Shown: positions 12,296 through 21,567, numbered from the stretch's first letter. The stretch is 64,000 bases of DNA from Streptomyces sp. CB02959 (GCF_002803155.1 NZ_NNBP01000016.1:124001-188000); one strand, 5' to 3'. The notes: generated by a model from the sequence alone, not told the origin. Translations and numbers: made by a program.

Positions 12296-12310
12296 GATAG
12301 CCTAGGCGGC

Positions 12311-13258
12311 GTGGACCTCAACACTGTGCGTACCTTCGTCGCGGTCGCGGAGACCGGGCAGTTCCAAAAGGCCGCCATCGACCTCTCGCTCACCCAGCAG
12401 GCCGTGTCCAAGCGCATCGGCGTCCTGGAGGACGACCTCGGCGTGCGGCTGTTCACGCGGACGCCGCGGGGGGCCGTTCTCACCATCGACGGGCAGGCGT
12501 TCCTGCCGCACGCCCGCGCCCTCCTCCAGGCCGAGGAGCGGGCGGTCGGCTCCGTCCGGCCCGGCAGCCGTGCGCTCCGCGTCGACGTGGTCGGCCGGCG
12601 GCTCGCGACGGCCGGCCTGCTGCGCGACTTCCACCGCGCGCACCCCCAGGTCGCCCTCGACGTGGTGACGCTCTTCGACGCCGACGCGGCCGTCGCCGCC
12701 ATCCGGACCGGCGCGATCGACGCCGCCTTCCGCGCCGTCACCAAGCCCGGCGGGCACCTGCCCGACGAGGTCCGGGCCGCCCCGGTCTTCGACGAGGCCC
12801 TCGAACTGTGCGTCGGCCCGGCACATGAGTTCGCCGCCGCTCCCGCGGTCACCCTCGCCCAGCTCGCCGGGCACCGGATCTGGATGCCCGGCGCCGCCCC
12901 CGGCACGGAGTGGCGGGCCTACTACGACGATCTGGCCGCCGCCTTCGGCCTCACCATCGACACGATCGGACCCGACTTCGGCGTCGAGGCGCTCTTCGAC
13001 ACCCTCGCGGACTCCGCGACGCTGGCGACCTTCTTCGGCCAGCGGACGCCCCTGGTCTGGCCCGCCGGCCACGACCTGCGGCGGATCCCGGTGCACGATC
13101 CGACCCCGGTGTACCCGCACTCGCTGCTCTGGCGCGGCGACAACCCGCACCCCGGGCTCACCGCGCTCCGCGACCACCTCGACTCCCTGCCTCCCAGCCA
13201 CCCCGACACCGAGACCTGGCGGCCGAGTTGGGCCCAGCGCCGCCCTGCCGGGCGCTGA
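12311..13258 (+). CDS. LysR-family transcriptional regulator
   Basis: A 315-residue regulator. The winged HTH covers about residues 1-60 (MDLNTVRTFVAVAETGQF, LTQQAVSKRIGVLEDDLGVRLF), which is textbook LysR. The effector domain follows from about 90. No ribosome-binding site is visible before the GTG at 12311, and a -10-like element lies 9-15 nt upstream, so the message is probably leaderless. It faces the dnaE paralogue divergently, and the target may be that gene, itself, or something elsewhere. The effector cannot be read from the sequence. Confidence 0.92.
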   Translation: MDLNTVRTFVAVAETGQFQKAAIDLSLTQQAVSKRIGVLEDDLGVRLFTRTPRGAVLTIDGQAFLPHARALLQAEERAVGSVRPGSRALRVDVVGRRLATAGLLRDFHRAHPQVALDVVTLFDADAAVAAIRTGAIDAAFRAVTKPGGHLPDEVRAAPVFDEALELCVGPAHEFAAAPAVTLAQLAGHRIWMPGAAPGTEWRAYYDDLAAAFGLTIDTIGPDFGVEALFDTLADSATLATFFGQRTPLVWPAGHDLRRIPVHDPTPVYPHSLLWRGDNPHPGLTALRDHLDSLPPSHPDTETWRPSWAQRRPAGR

Positions 13259-13295
13259 CCGGCGGGGCGCTGACCGGCGGGGCGCTGACCGGCGG
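13251..13295. repeat. 15-bp tandem repeat, three copies
   Basis: GGCGCTGACCGGCGG is repeated three times without change at 13251-13265, 13266-13280 and 13281-13295. The first copy contains the stop codon of the LysR gene. It is a local expansion between convergent genes. Confidence 0.85.
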
Positions 13296-13329
13296 GTCGG
13301 CGCGGTCCGCCGCGGCCCCGGCGGCCGGG

Positions 13330-14247
13330 TCAGCCGTCCGCCAGGCCCTTCCGGAAGACCGTGGAGCCGAGGCGGACCGTCATGCCCACCCGCAGGTACA
13401 GGGCGAGCGCGCCGGTGTCCGAATGGGTCCACAGGGTGCAGGTCCGCACGCCCTGCCGGTGGAAGGCGCGGAAGGCGTGGCGCAGCAGCAGGCGGGCGAT
13501 GCCCCGGTTGCGGTGGTCGGGGTGGACCGCGACCTGCTCGATATGGCCTTCGCCCGCCTCCGGTAGGTCCAACGACATGACCGCGCCCACGAGTTGGTCG
13601 CCGCGGAAGGCCAGCGTCGAGCGGTCGGCGGCGAAGGTGGGCCGCCCGACCGCGTGCCGGGCCCACTCCTCGTAGGACTTGCGGCGCGGCTGCCACGCGT
13701 CGAACGCGTCCTCGATGAGGTGGTGGGCGGCGCGCTCGTCGCCGGAGCGGAACGGCCGGACCGTGAGGCCCGCGGGCGGTTCGGGCACCGCCGGCTCGTC
13801 GGCCATGGCGAACTCCAGCTGCCAGGCCGTCACCAGCGGCCGGTACCCGCGGGACCGCACGAGCGCGACGGCGTGGGTGTCGTCGTCCGGCACGGTCTGC
13901 ACGATCCCCTCGCTTCCCGCCTGGCGGGCCCGGGCCTCGACCCAGTCCAGCAGCGCGGCGCCCAGGCCGCGGCCCCGGTGCGCGGGGTGCACGTCCACTT
14001 CGGAGCGCCGGTCCACCCAGGCCCGGGCGGCCAGTCGCCCCGCCCGGTCGTGGACCAGCAGGGTGTCCCGCTCCGGGTCCAGGCCCGGTCGGCCGAGGTC
14101 GGCGGCGATGACGCCGGGAGCGGACTGCACCCGGCCGTACAGGGCGCGTTCACAGGCGGCGACCAGGCGGTGGACCGGGTCCACGTCGTCGGCCGTGGTC
14201 GGCCGCGCCTCGTAACCCGCGGGCAGTGTCGGCAGGAGATCAGGCAT
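13330..14247 (-). CDS. Tandem-GNAT acetyltransferase (MshD-like architecture)
   Basis: A 305-residue protein with two GNAT folds. The first has VHPAHRGRGLGAALLDWVEARA (about 85-106) and the second VHPDHRNRGIARLLLRHAF (about 242-260). Both V/A-H-P-x-x-R-G/N-x-G/A acetyl-CoA loops are well kept. This double arrangement is that of mycothiol synthase MshD, which acetylates Cys-GlcN-Ins, but several Streptomyces paralogues share it, so mycothiol synthesis is a possibility and not a firm call. It is convergent with the LysR gene. Confidence 0.82.
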   Translation of the reverse strand: MPDLLPTLPAGYEARPTTADDVDPVHRLVAACERALYGRVQSAPGVIAADLGRPGLDPERDTLLVHDRAGRLAARAWVDRRSEVDVHPAHRGRGLGAALLDWVEARARQAGSEGIVQTVPDDDTHAVALVRSRGYRPLVTAWQLEFAMADEPAVPEPPAGLTVRPFRSGDERAAHHLIEDAFDAWQPRRKSYEEWARHAVGRPTFAADRSTLAFRGDQLVGAVMSLDLPEAGEGHIEQVAVHPDHRNRGIARLLLRHAFRAFHRQGVRTCTLWTHSDTGALALYLRVGMTVRLGSTVFRKGLADG

Positions 14248-14289
14248 CGCCGGAGACTACTCCCGGTCCGGCCGGCCCGCCACGGTCCC

Positions 14290-14787
14290 TCAGGGGGTGC
14301 CCTCCTCGGGGTCGGTGGCGGTGCGGCCCACCAGGCGTTCGTAGCGCTGCCGGGCGGCCTGCGGGGTGCCGAGGCCGAGGCCGAAGGAGATCTCCTGCCA
14401 GGTCATGCCGCGGCCGCGGGCCATTTGGAGGAGTCCGGCCTCCAGTTCGTCCATCTCCCCGCGCACCATGGGGACCAGGCTCAGGGCGGCGGTGACGTCG
14501 GCGCGGTCCACCTCCGGCTCGCCGTCCTGGAGCAGGGCGGCCCCGCTGAGCAGGAACGAGACGAGGCGGACGGCTTCGTGGGGGCCGACGAAGGCGGGGT
14601 GCGCCTGGCGCCGGCGCTGCTCGTCGGTGGCCGCATGCCGTTCGGCGATCCGGAAGAGGGCGGCGTGGGCGCGGTGCGCGCGGGCCTGGCCGGGGTCCGG
14701 GGGAGTGAACGGGTCGGTGGACTCGGCGGTTTGGCCGGATCGGGCGGCAGGGGTGGGCTGTTGGGGCTGTTCCGCAGTCGCTGACAT
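14290..14787 (-). CDS. Small helix-turn-helix DNA-binding protein
   Basis: A 165-residue protein with a disordered N-terminus (Gln/Pro/Thr-rich, to about 35), a helical middle and a C-terminal HTH-like region MTWQEISFGLGLGTPQAARQRYERL (about 127-151, quoted in part). This resembles the sigma-like HTH proteins common in Streptomyces. The ATG at 14787 has no ribosome-binding site. TTGACA about 29 nt upstream suggests a promoter giving a leaderless message. Two GAGTGTT direct repeats lie 39-59 nt upstream. The frame remains open upstream, but codon use there is poor. Confidence 0.75.
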   Translation of the reverse strand: MSATAEQPQQPTPAARSGQTAESTDPFTPPDPGQARAHRAHAALFRIAERHAATDEQRRRQAHPAFVGPHEAVRLVSFLLSGAALLQDGEPEVDRADVTAALSLVPMVRGEMDELEAGLLQMARGRGMTWQEISFGLGLGTPQAARQRYERLVGRTATDPEEGTP

Positions 14788-15177
14788 GGTGTCAGGATGC
14801 GTGCTTGCGTAGGTCGTTGTCAATGGAGTGTTGTAAACAGAGTGTTCAAGCGTGAAGGGGGTGGGGGTGCGGACGCTCGGGGGTCGGCGGTCCGGTGTGC
14901 GGAGGGCTGGGAGCCGTCTACCCCCTGGGGGTATTTGCGGGGGTATTGCCCGGTGGTGTCGCCGCCTGGCCGTGCCGCGCCGGGCCGGAGCGCCCGCCCT
15001 CCTCGTCGGCGTCCCGCCCGCCGCCCTCGGCTTCCGCACCGAGGCGGGCCGGCGGTTGTCCGTACGCCCCTCCCGGTCGCCGGGTGGACGCGGGCGGGTC
15101 CAGGTTGCGGTCGGGCGGGCCCGTTGGTGGTGCGGCGTCCGGATGCCTCTCCGGGACCGCGGCCCTACCCTCGGGGT
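14788..15177. other. Divergent promoter region without a gene
   Basis: About 390 bases between the HTH gene and the secreted peptidase gene. It contains a TTGACA on the minus strand near 14817, the direct repeats at 14826-14846, and a -10-like TACCCT at about 15166 for the peptidase gene. I see no gene. Confidence 0.5.
14826..14846. promoter_or_regulatory. Direct repeat GAGTGTT x2, possible operator
   Basis: GAGTGTT occurs at 14826-14832 and again at 14840-14846, a 14-nt period, in an unusually A/T-rich patch upstream of the HTH gene. It could bind the HTH protein itself. Confidence 0.4.
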
Positions 15178-16839
15178 ATGCCGGGTCTTCGCGGAGCCCT
15201 CGCGGTGCTGGCGTCGGGTGCGCTGGCCGGCGCCCTGGTCGGGATTCCCGCCCCGGTGGTGGACGCCGACCCGGGTCCCGCATCCGGGGGCCCGGACCTC
15301 GCGCGCTTCGCCGCCCAGCGACCGGACTGGCAGCCCTGCCCGGCGGGCTTCCCCGGAACCGGCCCGTCCGGCACCGGCCAGGCCGACCACGGCTCGTCGG
15401 CGTCGCCGTCACCACCGTCACCGCCGCCGTCGCCCCCGCCCCCGCCGCCGTCACCACCGTCGCCGTCGCCGTCACCCGGCACCGGGAGCCGCTTCCAGTG
15501 CGCCCGGCTGGAGGTCCCGCGCGACTACCGCCACCCGGAGCACGGCACACTGCGCGTCCAGTTGGTGCGGCTGCCCGCGACCGGGCCCGGGAAGCGGCTC
15601 GGCTCGCTGGTCATCAACCCCGGCGGCCCCGGTGATTCGGGCGTCAACTACCTCATGGGCAACAGCGATGCCTTCGCCCATCTCGGCCAGCGCTACGACC
15701 TGGTGAGCTTCGACCCGCGCGGCACCGGCCACACCGAACCGATCTCCTGCGGCACCGGCTACACCCCGGCCGGCGGCACCGGCGCGGCCGGCCTCGCCGC
15801 CAACGAGAAGCGCATCAACGAAGCCTGCGGCCGGTACTCCGGCGCGCTGCTGCCCTGGGTCGGCACCCCCGACGTCGCCCGGGACATGGACGTCCTGCGG
15901 TCCGCCGTCGGCGACCGCAAGCTCAACTACCTCGGGTTCTCCTACGGCAGCCGGCTCGGCGCGAACTACGCCCACGCCTTCCCCCGGAACACCGGCCGGC
16001 TGGTCCTGGACAGCGTCGAGGACCCGACCAAGAACACCTGGCAGACCGCAATCGCCCAGGCGCGCGGCTTCCAACGGGTGCTCGACGACTTCGCCACCGA
16101 CTGCGTGCACACCGACGGCTGCCCGCTCGGCGCGGACGTCACCGCGGCACAGCAGCAACTGACCAGTTGGTACCAGAAGTTGACGGACCATCCGATCTCC
16201 GCGCAGGGCACGGACGTGAACGGCACGACCTACGTCTACGCGCTGCGGGAGGCCCTCTACAGCCGGGACAGCTGGCCCTCGCTGCGGGACGCGCTGGCCC
16301 AGCTGCGCCGCGGGGACGCCACCGGGATCCTGCAACTGAGCGGCGGCGGAAGCGGTGGCAGCGGCACCGCCCGGGCCGGCGGCGGCCGCCCCGGGCCCGT
16401 CCCGACCGAGGCCATGCCCTCCCAGGACCAACTGGCGCTCCGGGCGATCAGCTGCCGGGACACCTCCGAGCGCTACGGCCCCGCCGACTACCCGCGCGCC
16501 GCGAGCGAACTCGCCCAGGCGTCCCCGCTGTTCGGCCCGGACATCGCCCCGACGCTGCTGGACTGCTACGGCTGGCCGGTCCCGGGCGACGACTCGTCCC
16601 GCGACGTGGCCGCCCACGACGCTCCGCCCGCCCTGCTCGTGGCCACCACCGACGACCCGGCCACGCCGTACGAGGGCGCCGTGCACATGGCCCGGGCGCT
16701 GGGCAACGCCAGCGTGGTGCTGACGTACCACGGCGAGGGGCACGCCGCGTACGCCTCCGGCAACGCGTGCGTCCGGCAGAAGGTGGACGGGTTCCTGATG
16801 GACGGTGTGCTGCCGGTGGGCGGCACCGGCTGCCGCTGA
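15178..16839 (+). CDS. Secreted alpha/beta hydrolase, tripeptidyl aminopeptidase type (SlpD/SlpE-like)
   Basis: A 553-residue secreted serine peptidase. A signal peptide covers about residues 1-30 (MPGLRGALAVLASGALAGAL). A Pro/Ser low-complexity linker runs at about 76-100. NPGGPGDSG is the oxyanion region, GFSYGSRLG holds the Ser nucleophile near residue 245, and a TAP-like C-terminal domain carries the Asp (TTDDPATPYEGA) and the His (GEGHAAY). It should remove tripeptides from protein N-termini outside the cell. Paired Cys residues suggest disulphides. The ATG follows a -10-like TACCCT by about 7 nt, so a leaderless message is likely. A longer open frame upstream lacks a signal-like start. 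Confidence 0.9.
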   Translation: MPGLRGALAVLASGALAGALVGIPAPVVDADPGPASGGPDLARFAAQRPDWQPCPAGFPGTGPSGTGQADHGSSASPSPPSPPPSPPPPPPSPPSPSPSPGTGSRFQCARLEVPRDYRHPEHGTLRVQLVRLPATGPGKRLGSLVINPGGPGDSGVNYLMGNSDAFAHLGQRYDLVSFDPRGTGHTEPISCGTGYTPAGGTGAAGLAANEKRINEACGRYSGALLPWVGTPDVARDMDVLRSAVGDRKLNYLGFSYGSRLGANYAHAFPRNTGRLVLDSVEDPTKNTWQTAIAQARGFQRVLDDFATDCVHTDGCPLGADVTAAQQQLTSWYQKLTDHPISAQGTDVNGTTYVYALREALYSRDSWPSLRDALAQLRRGDATGILQLSGGGSGGSGTARAGGGRPGPVPTEAMPSQDQLALRAISCRDTSERYGPADYPRAASELAQASPLFGPDIAPTLLDCYGWPVPGDDSSRDVAAHDAPPALLVATTDDPATPYEGAVHMARALGNASVVLTYHGEGHAAYASGNACVRQKVDGFLMDGVLPVGGTGCR

Positions 16840-16870
16840 CCGGCCAGGCCGCCCGGCCGCCGCTCCGGAC

Positions 16871-17998
16871 TCAGCCCGCCTTCCGCCCGCGGCCGGCGGT
16901 CTGCTTGGCCGCGGACGTCTTCCGGGCCGTGCCCGCCGCCTTCTTCGCGCCGGTCCCCTTCGCCGCCGCGGCCGTCTTCCCCGTAGCCGCCCTCCCCTTC
17001 GCCGCCGCGCCCGTCGCCGCCCCGGCCTTCGCCGTGCCCGTCGCGGTCGGCTTCGCGGGCTGCCGCTCGGCGGTCTTCCGGGCGGTGGCGGTCTTACGGG
17101 CCGTGGCCCTCGTCGCCGTACGGCCCGACGACCGCGCTCCGCCGCCCGCCCGGCCCGCCCCGGCGGCCCCGGCAGCCCTGTCCGCCTCGTCCGTCCCCTC
17201 CGCCTCGACGGTCTCGCCGCGGGCCCGCTTCGCGGCCCGCACACTGTCCTGGAGGGCCGCCATCAGGTCCTTCACCTGACCCGCTGGCTGCTCCTCGCCC
17301 GTCGCGAACTCCGGCTCGCGGCGCGCGAGCTTGGCCGCCACGATCTCCTCCAGCGCCTCCCGGTAGTGGTCGTGCACGTCCTCCTCGGACAGCGCGCCGA
17401 AGGAGTCCATCAGCGTCTCGGCGGCCCGCACCTCATTGGCGGCGACCTTCACCTCCCGCTCCGGGAGGACGCCGGTCATCGGACGGATCTGATGCGGCCA
17501 CAGCAACACCTGCATGACCAGCACGTCCTCCACCGGCCGGATCATCGCCAAGGTCTCCCGGCCGTGCAGCGCGATCTTGCCCAGCCCCACCCGCCGGTGC
17601 CGCTCCATCGCGTCCCGCAGCAGGGCGTACGGCTTCGCCGCCGCCGGGCCGTCCACGCCCAGGTAGTAGCCCTTGCCGATCTGGAGCGGGTCGATGTCGC
17701 CGCCCGCGACGAAGGCCAGGATGGTCAGGGTCTTGGCGGTCGGCAGCGGCAGCGCGTCCAGGTCGTCGTCGGTCAGCGGGACGAGGGTGCCGTCGTCGGT
17801 CCGGTAGCCGCGGCCGATCTCGTCGGGGGAGATCTCGGTGCCTTCGAGGGAGCAGACCGGCTGGTTGCGTACCCGCCCGCCGTCCGCCGTGTGCAGCCGT
17901 ACGAAGCTGACCGAGGCGGCGGTGTCCGTGGCGTTGTAGGCGGCCACCGGGATCGTGACCAGGCCGAAGCTGATGGAGAACTTCGCGGTGGGGCGCAT
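16871..17998 (-). CDS. ku: Ku protein for non-homologous end joining, with Ala/Lys-rich tail
   Basis: A 375-residue Ku homodimer subunit that binds DNA ends and recruits LigD. It opens MRPTAKFSISFGLVTIPVAAY, the conserved start of bacterial Ku, and the core domain extends to about residue 260 (PVEDVLVMQVLLWPHQIRP is typical). From about 285 the protein is an Ala/Lys/Thr/Arg-rich, histone H1-like tail of repeated A-K-x-A-A/T units, known in some actinobacterial Ku proteins to bind DNA. No LigD is in this window. The start at 17998 is chosen by the conserved opening. Convergent with the peptidase gene. Confidence 0.93.
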   Translation of the reverse strand: MRPTAKFSISFGLVTIPVAAYNATDTAASVSFVRLHTADGGRVRNQPVCSLEGTEISPDEIGRGYRTDDGTLVPLTDDDLDALPLPTAKTLTILAFVAGGDIDPLQIGKGYYLGVDGPAAAKPYALLRDAMERHRRVGLGKIALHGRETLAMIRPVEDVLVMQVLLWPHQIRPMTGVLPEREVKVAANEVRAAETLMDSFGALSEEDVHDHYREALEEIVAAKLARREPEFATGEEQPAGQVKDLMAALQDSVRAAKRARGETVEAEGTDEADRAAGAAGAGRAGGGARSSGRTATRATARKTATARKTAERQPAKPTATGTAKAGAATGAAAKGRAATGKTAAAAKGTGAKKAAGTARKTSAAKQTAGRGRKAG

Positions 17999-18180
17999 GC
18001 GGGAGCCGCCTTCGTGGTGCGGTTCGGTGCCGTTCCATGCTAGGAGGCCGGGCCCTGGGCCACCTCCCGAGCCGGTCCGCACGGGCCGACCGGCGCCCGG
18101 CCGGTGGCCCGGGAGGCGCGGGAGCCGGCCGACGGTCCGTCAGCAGTGCGGGGGACGACGGGCCGCGGCGACGGCGGCGA

Positions 18181-20607
18181 TCACCCGGTCCAGGTCCACT
18201 CCGCGACCTCCGGCAGATCCGTACCGTGCTCCCGGATCCAGGCATGGTGCCGGGTCCGGACGTCCGCCATCGCCTGCCGCAGCGCCACCGCGCGCACGCC
18301 CAGCCCCGGCACCCGGTCCACCACGTCCATCACCAGCCGGAACCGGTCGAGGTCGTTGCGGACGACCATGTCGAAGGGCGTGGTGGTGGTGCCCTCCTCC
18401 TTGTAGCCGCGGACGTGCAGCTGGGCGTGGCCGGCGCGGCGGTAGCAGAGCCGGTGGATCAGCCAGGGATAGCCGTGGTACGCGAAGATGATCGGCCGGT
18501 CCCGGGTGAACAGGGCGTCGAACTCGGAGTCCGGCATCCCGTGCGGATGGACGCCCGCCGGCAGCAGCCGGGCCATGTCCACGACGTTGACCACCCGCAC
18601 CGCCAGCTGCGGCAGATGGCGGCGCAGCAGGTCGGCGGCGGCCAGCGTCTCCTGCGTGGGCACGTCCCCGGCACAGGCCAGCACCACGTCGGGGGCGCGG
18701 TCGCCGTCCTCGGAGCCCGCCCACTCCCAGGCGCCGGCGCCACGGGCGCAGTGCACCCGCGCCTGGTCGAGGGTGAGCCAGTCGAAGCAGGGCTGCTTGC
18801 CGGCCACGATCACGTTGACGTAGTCGCGGCTGCGCAGCGCGTGGTCGGCCACCGACAGCAGGGTGTTGGTGTCCGGCGGCAGGTAGACCCGGACGACCTC
18901 GGGGCTCTTGTTGAGCACATGGTCGACGAAGCCGGGGTCCTGGTGCGAGAAGCCGTTGTGGTCCTGCCGCCAGACATGCGAGGTGAGCAGGTAGTTGAGG
19001 GAGGCGATCGGGCGCCGCCAGGGCAGCCGGCGGGCGGTCCGCAGCCACTTGATGTGCTGGTTGACCATCGAGTCGACGATGTGCGCGAACGCCTCGTAGC
19101 TGGAGAACAGCCCGTGCCGCCCGGTGAGCAGATAGCCCTCCAGCCACCCCTGGCAGAGGTGCTCGGAGAGCACCTCCAGCACCCGGCCGTCATGCGCCAG
19201 GTGCTCGTCGGTGGGGAGCGTCGTCCCCTGCCACGCCTTGGCGGTGACGTCGTACACGGCGTCCAGCCGGTTCGAGGCGGTCTCGTCCGGGCCGACGAGC
19301 CGGAAGTCGCGCCGCTCGGCCGTCGCCGCCATGACGTCGGTCAGCAGCCGGCCGAGCACCCGGGTCGGCTCGTGCAGGGCGGTGCCGGGCTTGTCGACCT
19401 CGACGGCGTGCCGCTCCAGCGGCGGCAGGGGCAGGTCGCGCAGCAGCAGACCGCCGTTGGCGTGCGGGGAGGCGCCCAGCCGGCGCCGGCCCTCGGGCAC
19501 GCACTCCAGCACCTCCGGGCGCGGCCGCCCCGCCTCGTCGAACAACTCCTCCGGCCGGTACGAGCGCAGCCAGCGCTCCAGCTGGTGCCGGTGGTCGGCG
19601 TTCTCACGGACCCCGGGCAGCGGGACCTGGTGCGAGCGCCAGGTGCCCTCGACGGGCTGCCCGTCCACCTCGTGCGGGCCGGTCCAGCCCTTGGGGGTGC
19701 GCAGCACGATCATCGGCCAGTACGCGCGCCCGGTGTCGCCGTCCGTGCGGGCCCGGCGGTGGATCGCCGCGATCCGGTCCAGCGCCCGGTCCATGGCCGC
19801 GGCCAGTGCCTGGTGCACCGCGGCCGGGTCGTCGCCGGTGACGTGCAGCGGCTCGTGGCCGTAGCCGCGCAGCAGCGCGTCGAGCTCGTCCTCCGGGATG
19901 CGGGCCGGCACCGCCGGATTGGCGATCTTGTAGCCGTTGAGGTGGAGGATCGGCAGCACCGCTCCGTCGTGCACCGGGTCGAGGAACTTGGTGGCGTGCC
20001 AGGACGCGGCGAGCGGCCCGGTCTCCGCCTCCCCGTCGCCGATCACGCAGGCGACCAGCAGCTCCGGGTTGTCGAAGGCCGCCCCGTAGGCGTGGGTGAG
20101 GGAGTAGCCCAGCTCACCGCCCTCGTGGAGGGAGCCGGGCGTCTCCGGCGCGACGTGGCTGGGCACCCCGCCCGGGAACGAGAACTGGCGGAACAGCCGC
20201 GCCATCCCGGCCCCGTCCCGGGTCACGTCCGGATACGTCTCGGTGTACGTCCCGTCCAGCCAGGAGTTGGCGAGGACGGCCGGCCCGCCGTGCCCCGGCC
20301 CCCACACGCACAGTGCGTCCAGGTCGCGGGCCTTGATCACCCGGTTGAGGTGGGTGTGCACGAGGTTCAGGCCGGGGGAGGTCCCCCAGTGGCCCAGCAG
20401 CCGGGGCTTGATGTGCCCCGGGCGCAGCGGCTCGGTCAGCAACGGGTTGGCCATCAGGTAGATCTGCCCGGCGGCGAGGTAGTTGGCGGCCCGCCAGTGC
20501 GCGTCGAGGGCGGTCAGCTCGGCCGGGTCGAGCGGGGCGGCCGCGTCCGCAGCCCCGGCCGCCGAGGGGGCCGGGGCCGTGGTCGTCGGGTTTCCGGGGT
20601 GTCCCAC
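18181..20607 (-). CDS. xfp: Xylulose 5-phosphate/fructose 6-phosphate phosphoketolase
   Basis: An 808-residue thiamine diphosphate enzyme that splits xylulose 5-P or fructose 6-P with phosphate to acetyl-P plus glyceraldehyde 3-P or erythrose 4-P. Hallmarks are WGPGHGGPA (substrate loop), GDGEAETGPLA (ThDP/metal motif), LHLNGYKIANP and the C-terminal FAYHGYPWLIHR. The length is typical. The start is GTG at 20607, behind GAGGAG. It may make acetyl-phosphate for acetyl-CoA supply. No acetate kinase or phosphotransacetylase is nearby. Confidence 0.96.
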   Translation of the reverse strand: MGHPGNPTTTAPAPSAAGAADAAAPLDPAELTALDAHWRAANYLAAGQIYLMANPLLTEPLRPGHIKPRLLGHWGTSPGLNLVHTHLNRVIKARDLDALCVWGPGHGGPAVLANSWLDGTYTETYPDVTRDGAGMARLFRQFSFPGGVPSHVAPETPGSLHEGGELGYSLTHAYGAAFDNPELLVACVIGDGEAETGPLAASWHATKFLDPVHDGAVLPILHLNGYKIANPAVPARIPEDELDALLRGYGHEPLHVTGDDPAAVHQALAAAMDRALDRIAAIHRRARTDGDTGRAYWPMIVLRTPKGWTGPHEVDGQPVEGTWRSHQVPLPGVRENADHRHQLERWLRSYRPEELFDEAGRPRPEVLECVPEGRRRLGASPHANGGLLLRDLPLPPLERHAVEVDKPGTALHEPTRVLGRLLTDVMAATAERRDFRLVGPDETASNRLDAVYDVTAKAWQGTTLPTDEHLAHDGRVLEVLSEHLCQGWLEGYLLTGRHGLFSSYEAFAHIVDSMVNQHIKWLRTARRLPWRRPIASLNYLLTSHVWRQDHNGFSHQDPGFVDHVLNKSPEVVRVYLPPDTNTLLSVADHALRSRDYVNVIVAGKQPCFDWLTLDQARVHCARGAGAWEWAGSEDGDRAPDVVLACAGDVPTQETLAAADLLRRHLPQLAVRVVNVVDMARLLPAGVHPHGMPDSEFDALFTRDRPIIFAYHGYPWLIHRLCYRRAGHAQLHVRGYKEEGTTTTPFDMVVRNDLDRFRLVMDVVDRVPGLGVRAVALRQAMADVRTRHHAWIREHGTDLPEVAEWTWTG

Positions 20608-20689
20608 GGTCTGCTCCTCACGTCGCGCGCCGCGCACGGCGGCGCCGCCGCGGTTTCCGCCGGCCGTCGTGCCGGGTCCGGTCCGGCGA

Positions 20690-20956
20690 TCAGGACCGGC
20701 CCTGGCGGTTGCGCCGGTCGGCGGTCCGGGGCACGGTCCGGTCCGTGGCGAGGTAGCGCTCCGCCTCGATGATCGCCTCGTGGACGGTGCGCCGGCCCAT
20801 CAGCACGCACAGCGTGTAGGCCAGGTCCTCCAGCCGGCGCAGGGCCGCCGGATCGTGCGGATCGGCGAGCACCACCTGTTCCCAGACGCGGTAGCGCCGC
20901 AGCAGCGCGGCGAGTACGGACTTGTCCGGCAGCAACATGCCGTCTTCTCCCGACAT
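20690..20956 (-). CDS. DUF5133-family small protein
   Basis: An 88-residue protein with the DUF5133 pattern: MLLPDKSVLAALLRRYRVWE, then LEDLAYTLCVLMGRRTVHEA, then AERYL. This family is common in Streptomyces and unknown in function. An internal ATG at 20938 is an alternative start that fits the family opening (MLLP). It lies on the same strand as xfp, about 80 nt upstream, so it may be co-transcribed with it. Confidence 0.8.
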   Translation of the reverse strand: MSGEDGMLLPDKSVLAALLRRYRVWEQVVLADPHDPAALRRLEDLAYTLCVLMGRRTVHEAIIEAERYLATDRTVPRTADRRNRQGRS

Positions 20957-21095
20957 CGGCCCGGCGTCCCCGGGGCGGCCGACCGGCGCGCCGAGGCGCG
21001 CCCGAACCCGAGTGGCTTCCCACCTTGCGCCGGCCGTACGGCCCCTGCAACCGGACGGCCCACCGCGGCCGGTCGTGCCGGGCCGCAGGGCGGGG

Positions 21096-21284
21096 TCAGT
21101 CGGGTGGCTCGGGCGCCGGGTGGTCGCCGGGCCGGGAGCCGGGCGGCTCCTCGGGGGCCGGCTCGGGCTCGGCCGCGGGTTCCTCTTCCGGCTCCCGCCC
21201 GGGATCGGGCGTCCCGGGGTCGTGCGGTACGGGTCGCGGCGTGCTGGGTACGGCCCCTGGCCCCTCGCGCGTTCCCTCGGTCAT
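21096..21284 (-). CDS. Small Pro/Glu-rich protein, unknown
   Basis: A 62-residue, probably disordered acidic protein made largely of Pro, Glu, Gly and Asp. The case for a real gene rests on a strong ribosome-binding site (GGAGGGAGGA 8 nt before the ATG at 21284) and its place upstream of the DUF5133 gene on the same strand. No family is recognised. Confidence 0.5.
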   Translation of the reverse strand: MTEGTREGPGAVPSTPRPVPHDPGTPDPGREPEEEPAAEPEPAPEEPPGSRPGDHPAPEPPD

Positions 21285-21567
21285 GGCGTCGGTCCTCCCT
21301 CCTGGTGGTTCCATGCTGCGCCGGTCCGCTTCCCGCCGCCCGTTCCACTGACCCCGCCCGCCGCGGGCCCCGGGCCACCCGCCACGGCACCCTGTCCGAA
21401 CAGCCCTCCCCGGAAGGTTCGTTGCCCCTGCTCCGCGTCCGGCCGGTGTGACCCGCCCGGCCCGGCGGCCGGTACCGATCGCACTTTCGGGGCCGCTGTG
21501 CTCCTCTGGTAGCGAGGCCCGTCCCGGCCGGGGGCCGGGCCGCGGACCACCCGAGGAGCGCCGCGCC

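Larger units (their letters stand above)
11916..12310. other. Divergent intergenic region between dnaE and LysR genes
   Basis: Roughly 400 bases with no supported gene. It holds a 10-bp-arm palindrome (12065-12089), further CCGGACAA-type half sites (about 12163-12182) and a 9-bp-arm palindrome directly in front of the LysR gene (12275-12295). Confidence 0.6.

Noticed and set aside
15178..15500. Pro/Ser repeat in the peptidase considered as a surface-anchor or collagen-like domain
   Set aside because: It is a short linker between signal peptide and catalytic domain, with no anchor motif and no G-x-y pattern.
21448..21567. Longer N-terminus for the FAD monooxygenase
   Set aside because: The FAD motif normally starts within about 10 residues of the N-terminus, and GAGGAG sits just before the ATG at 21568.
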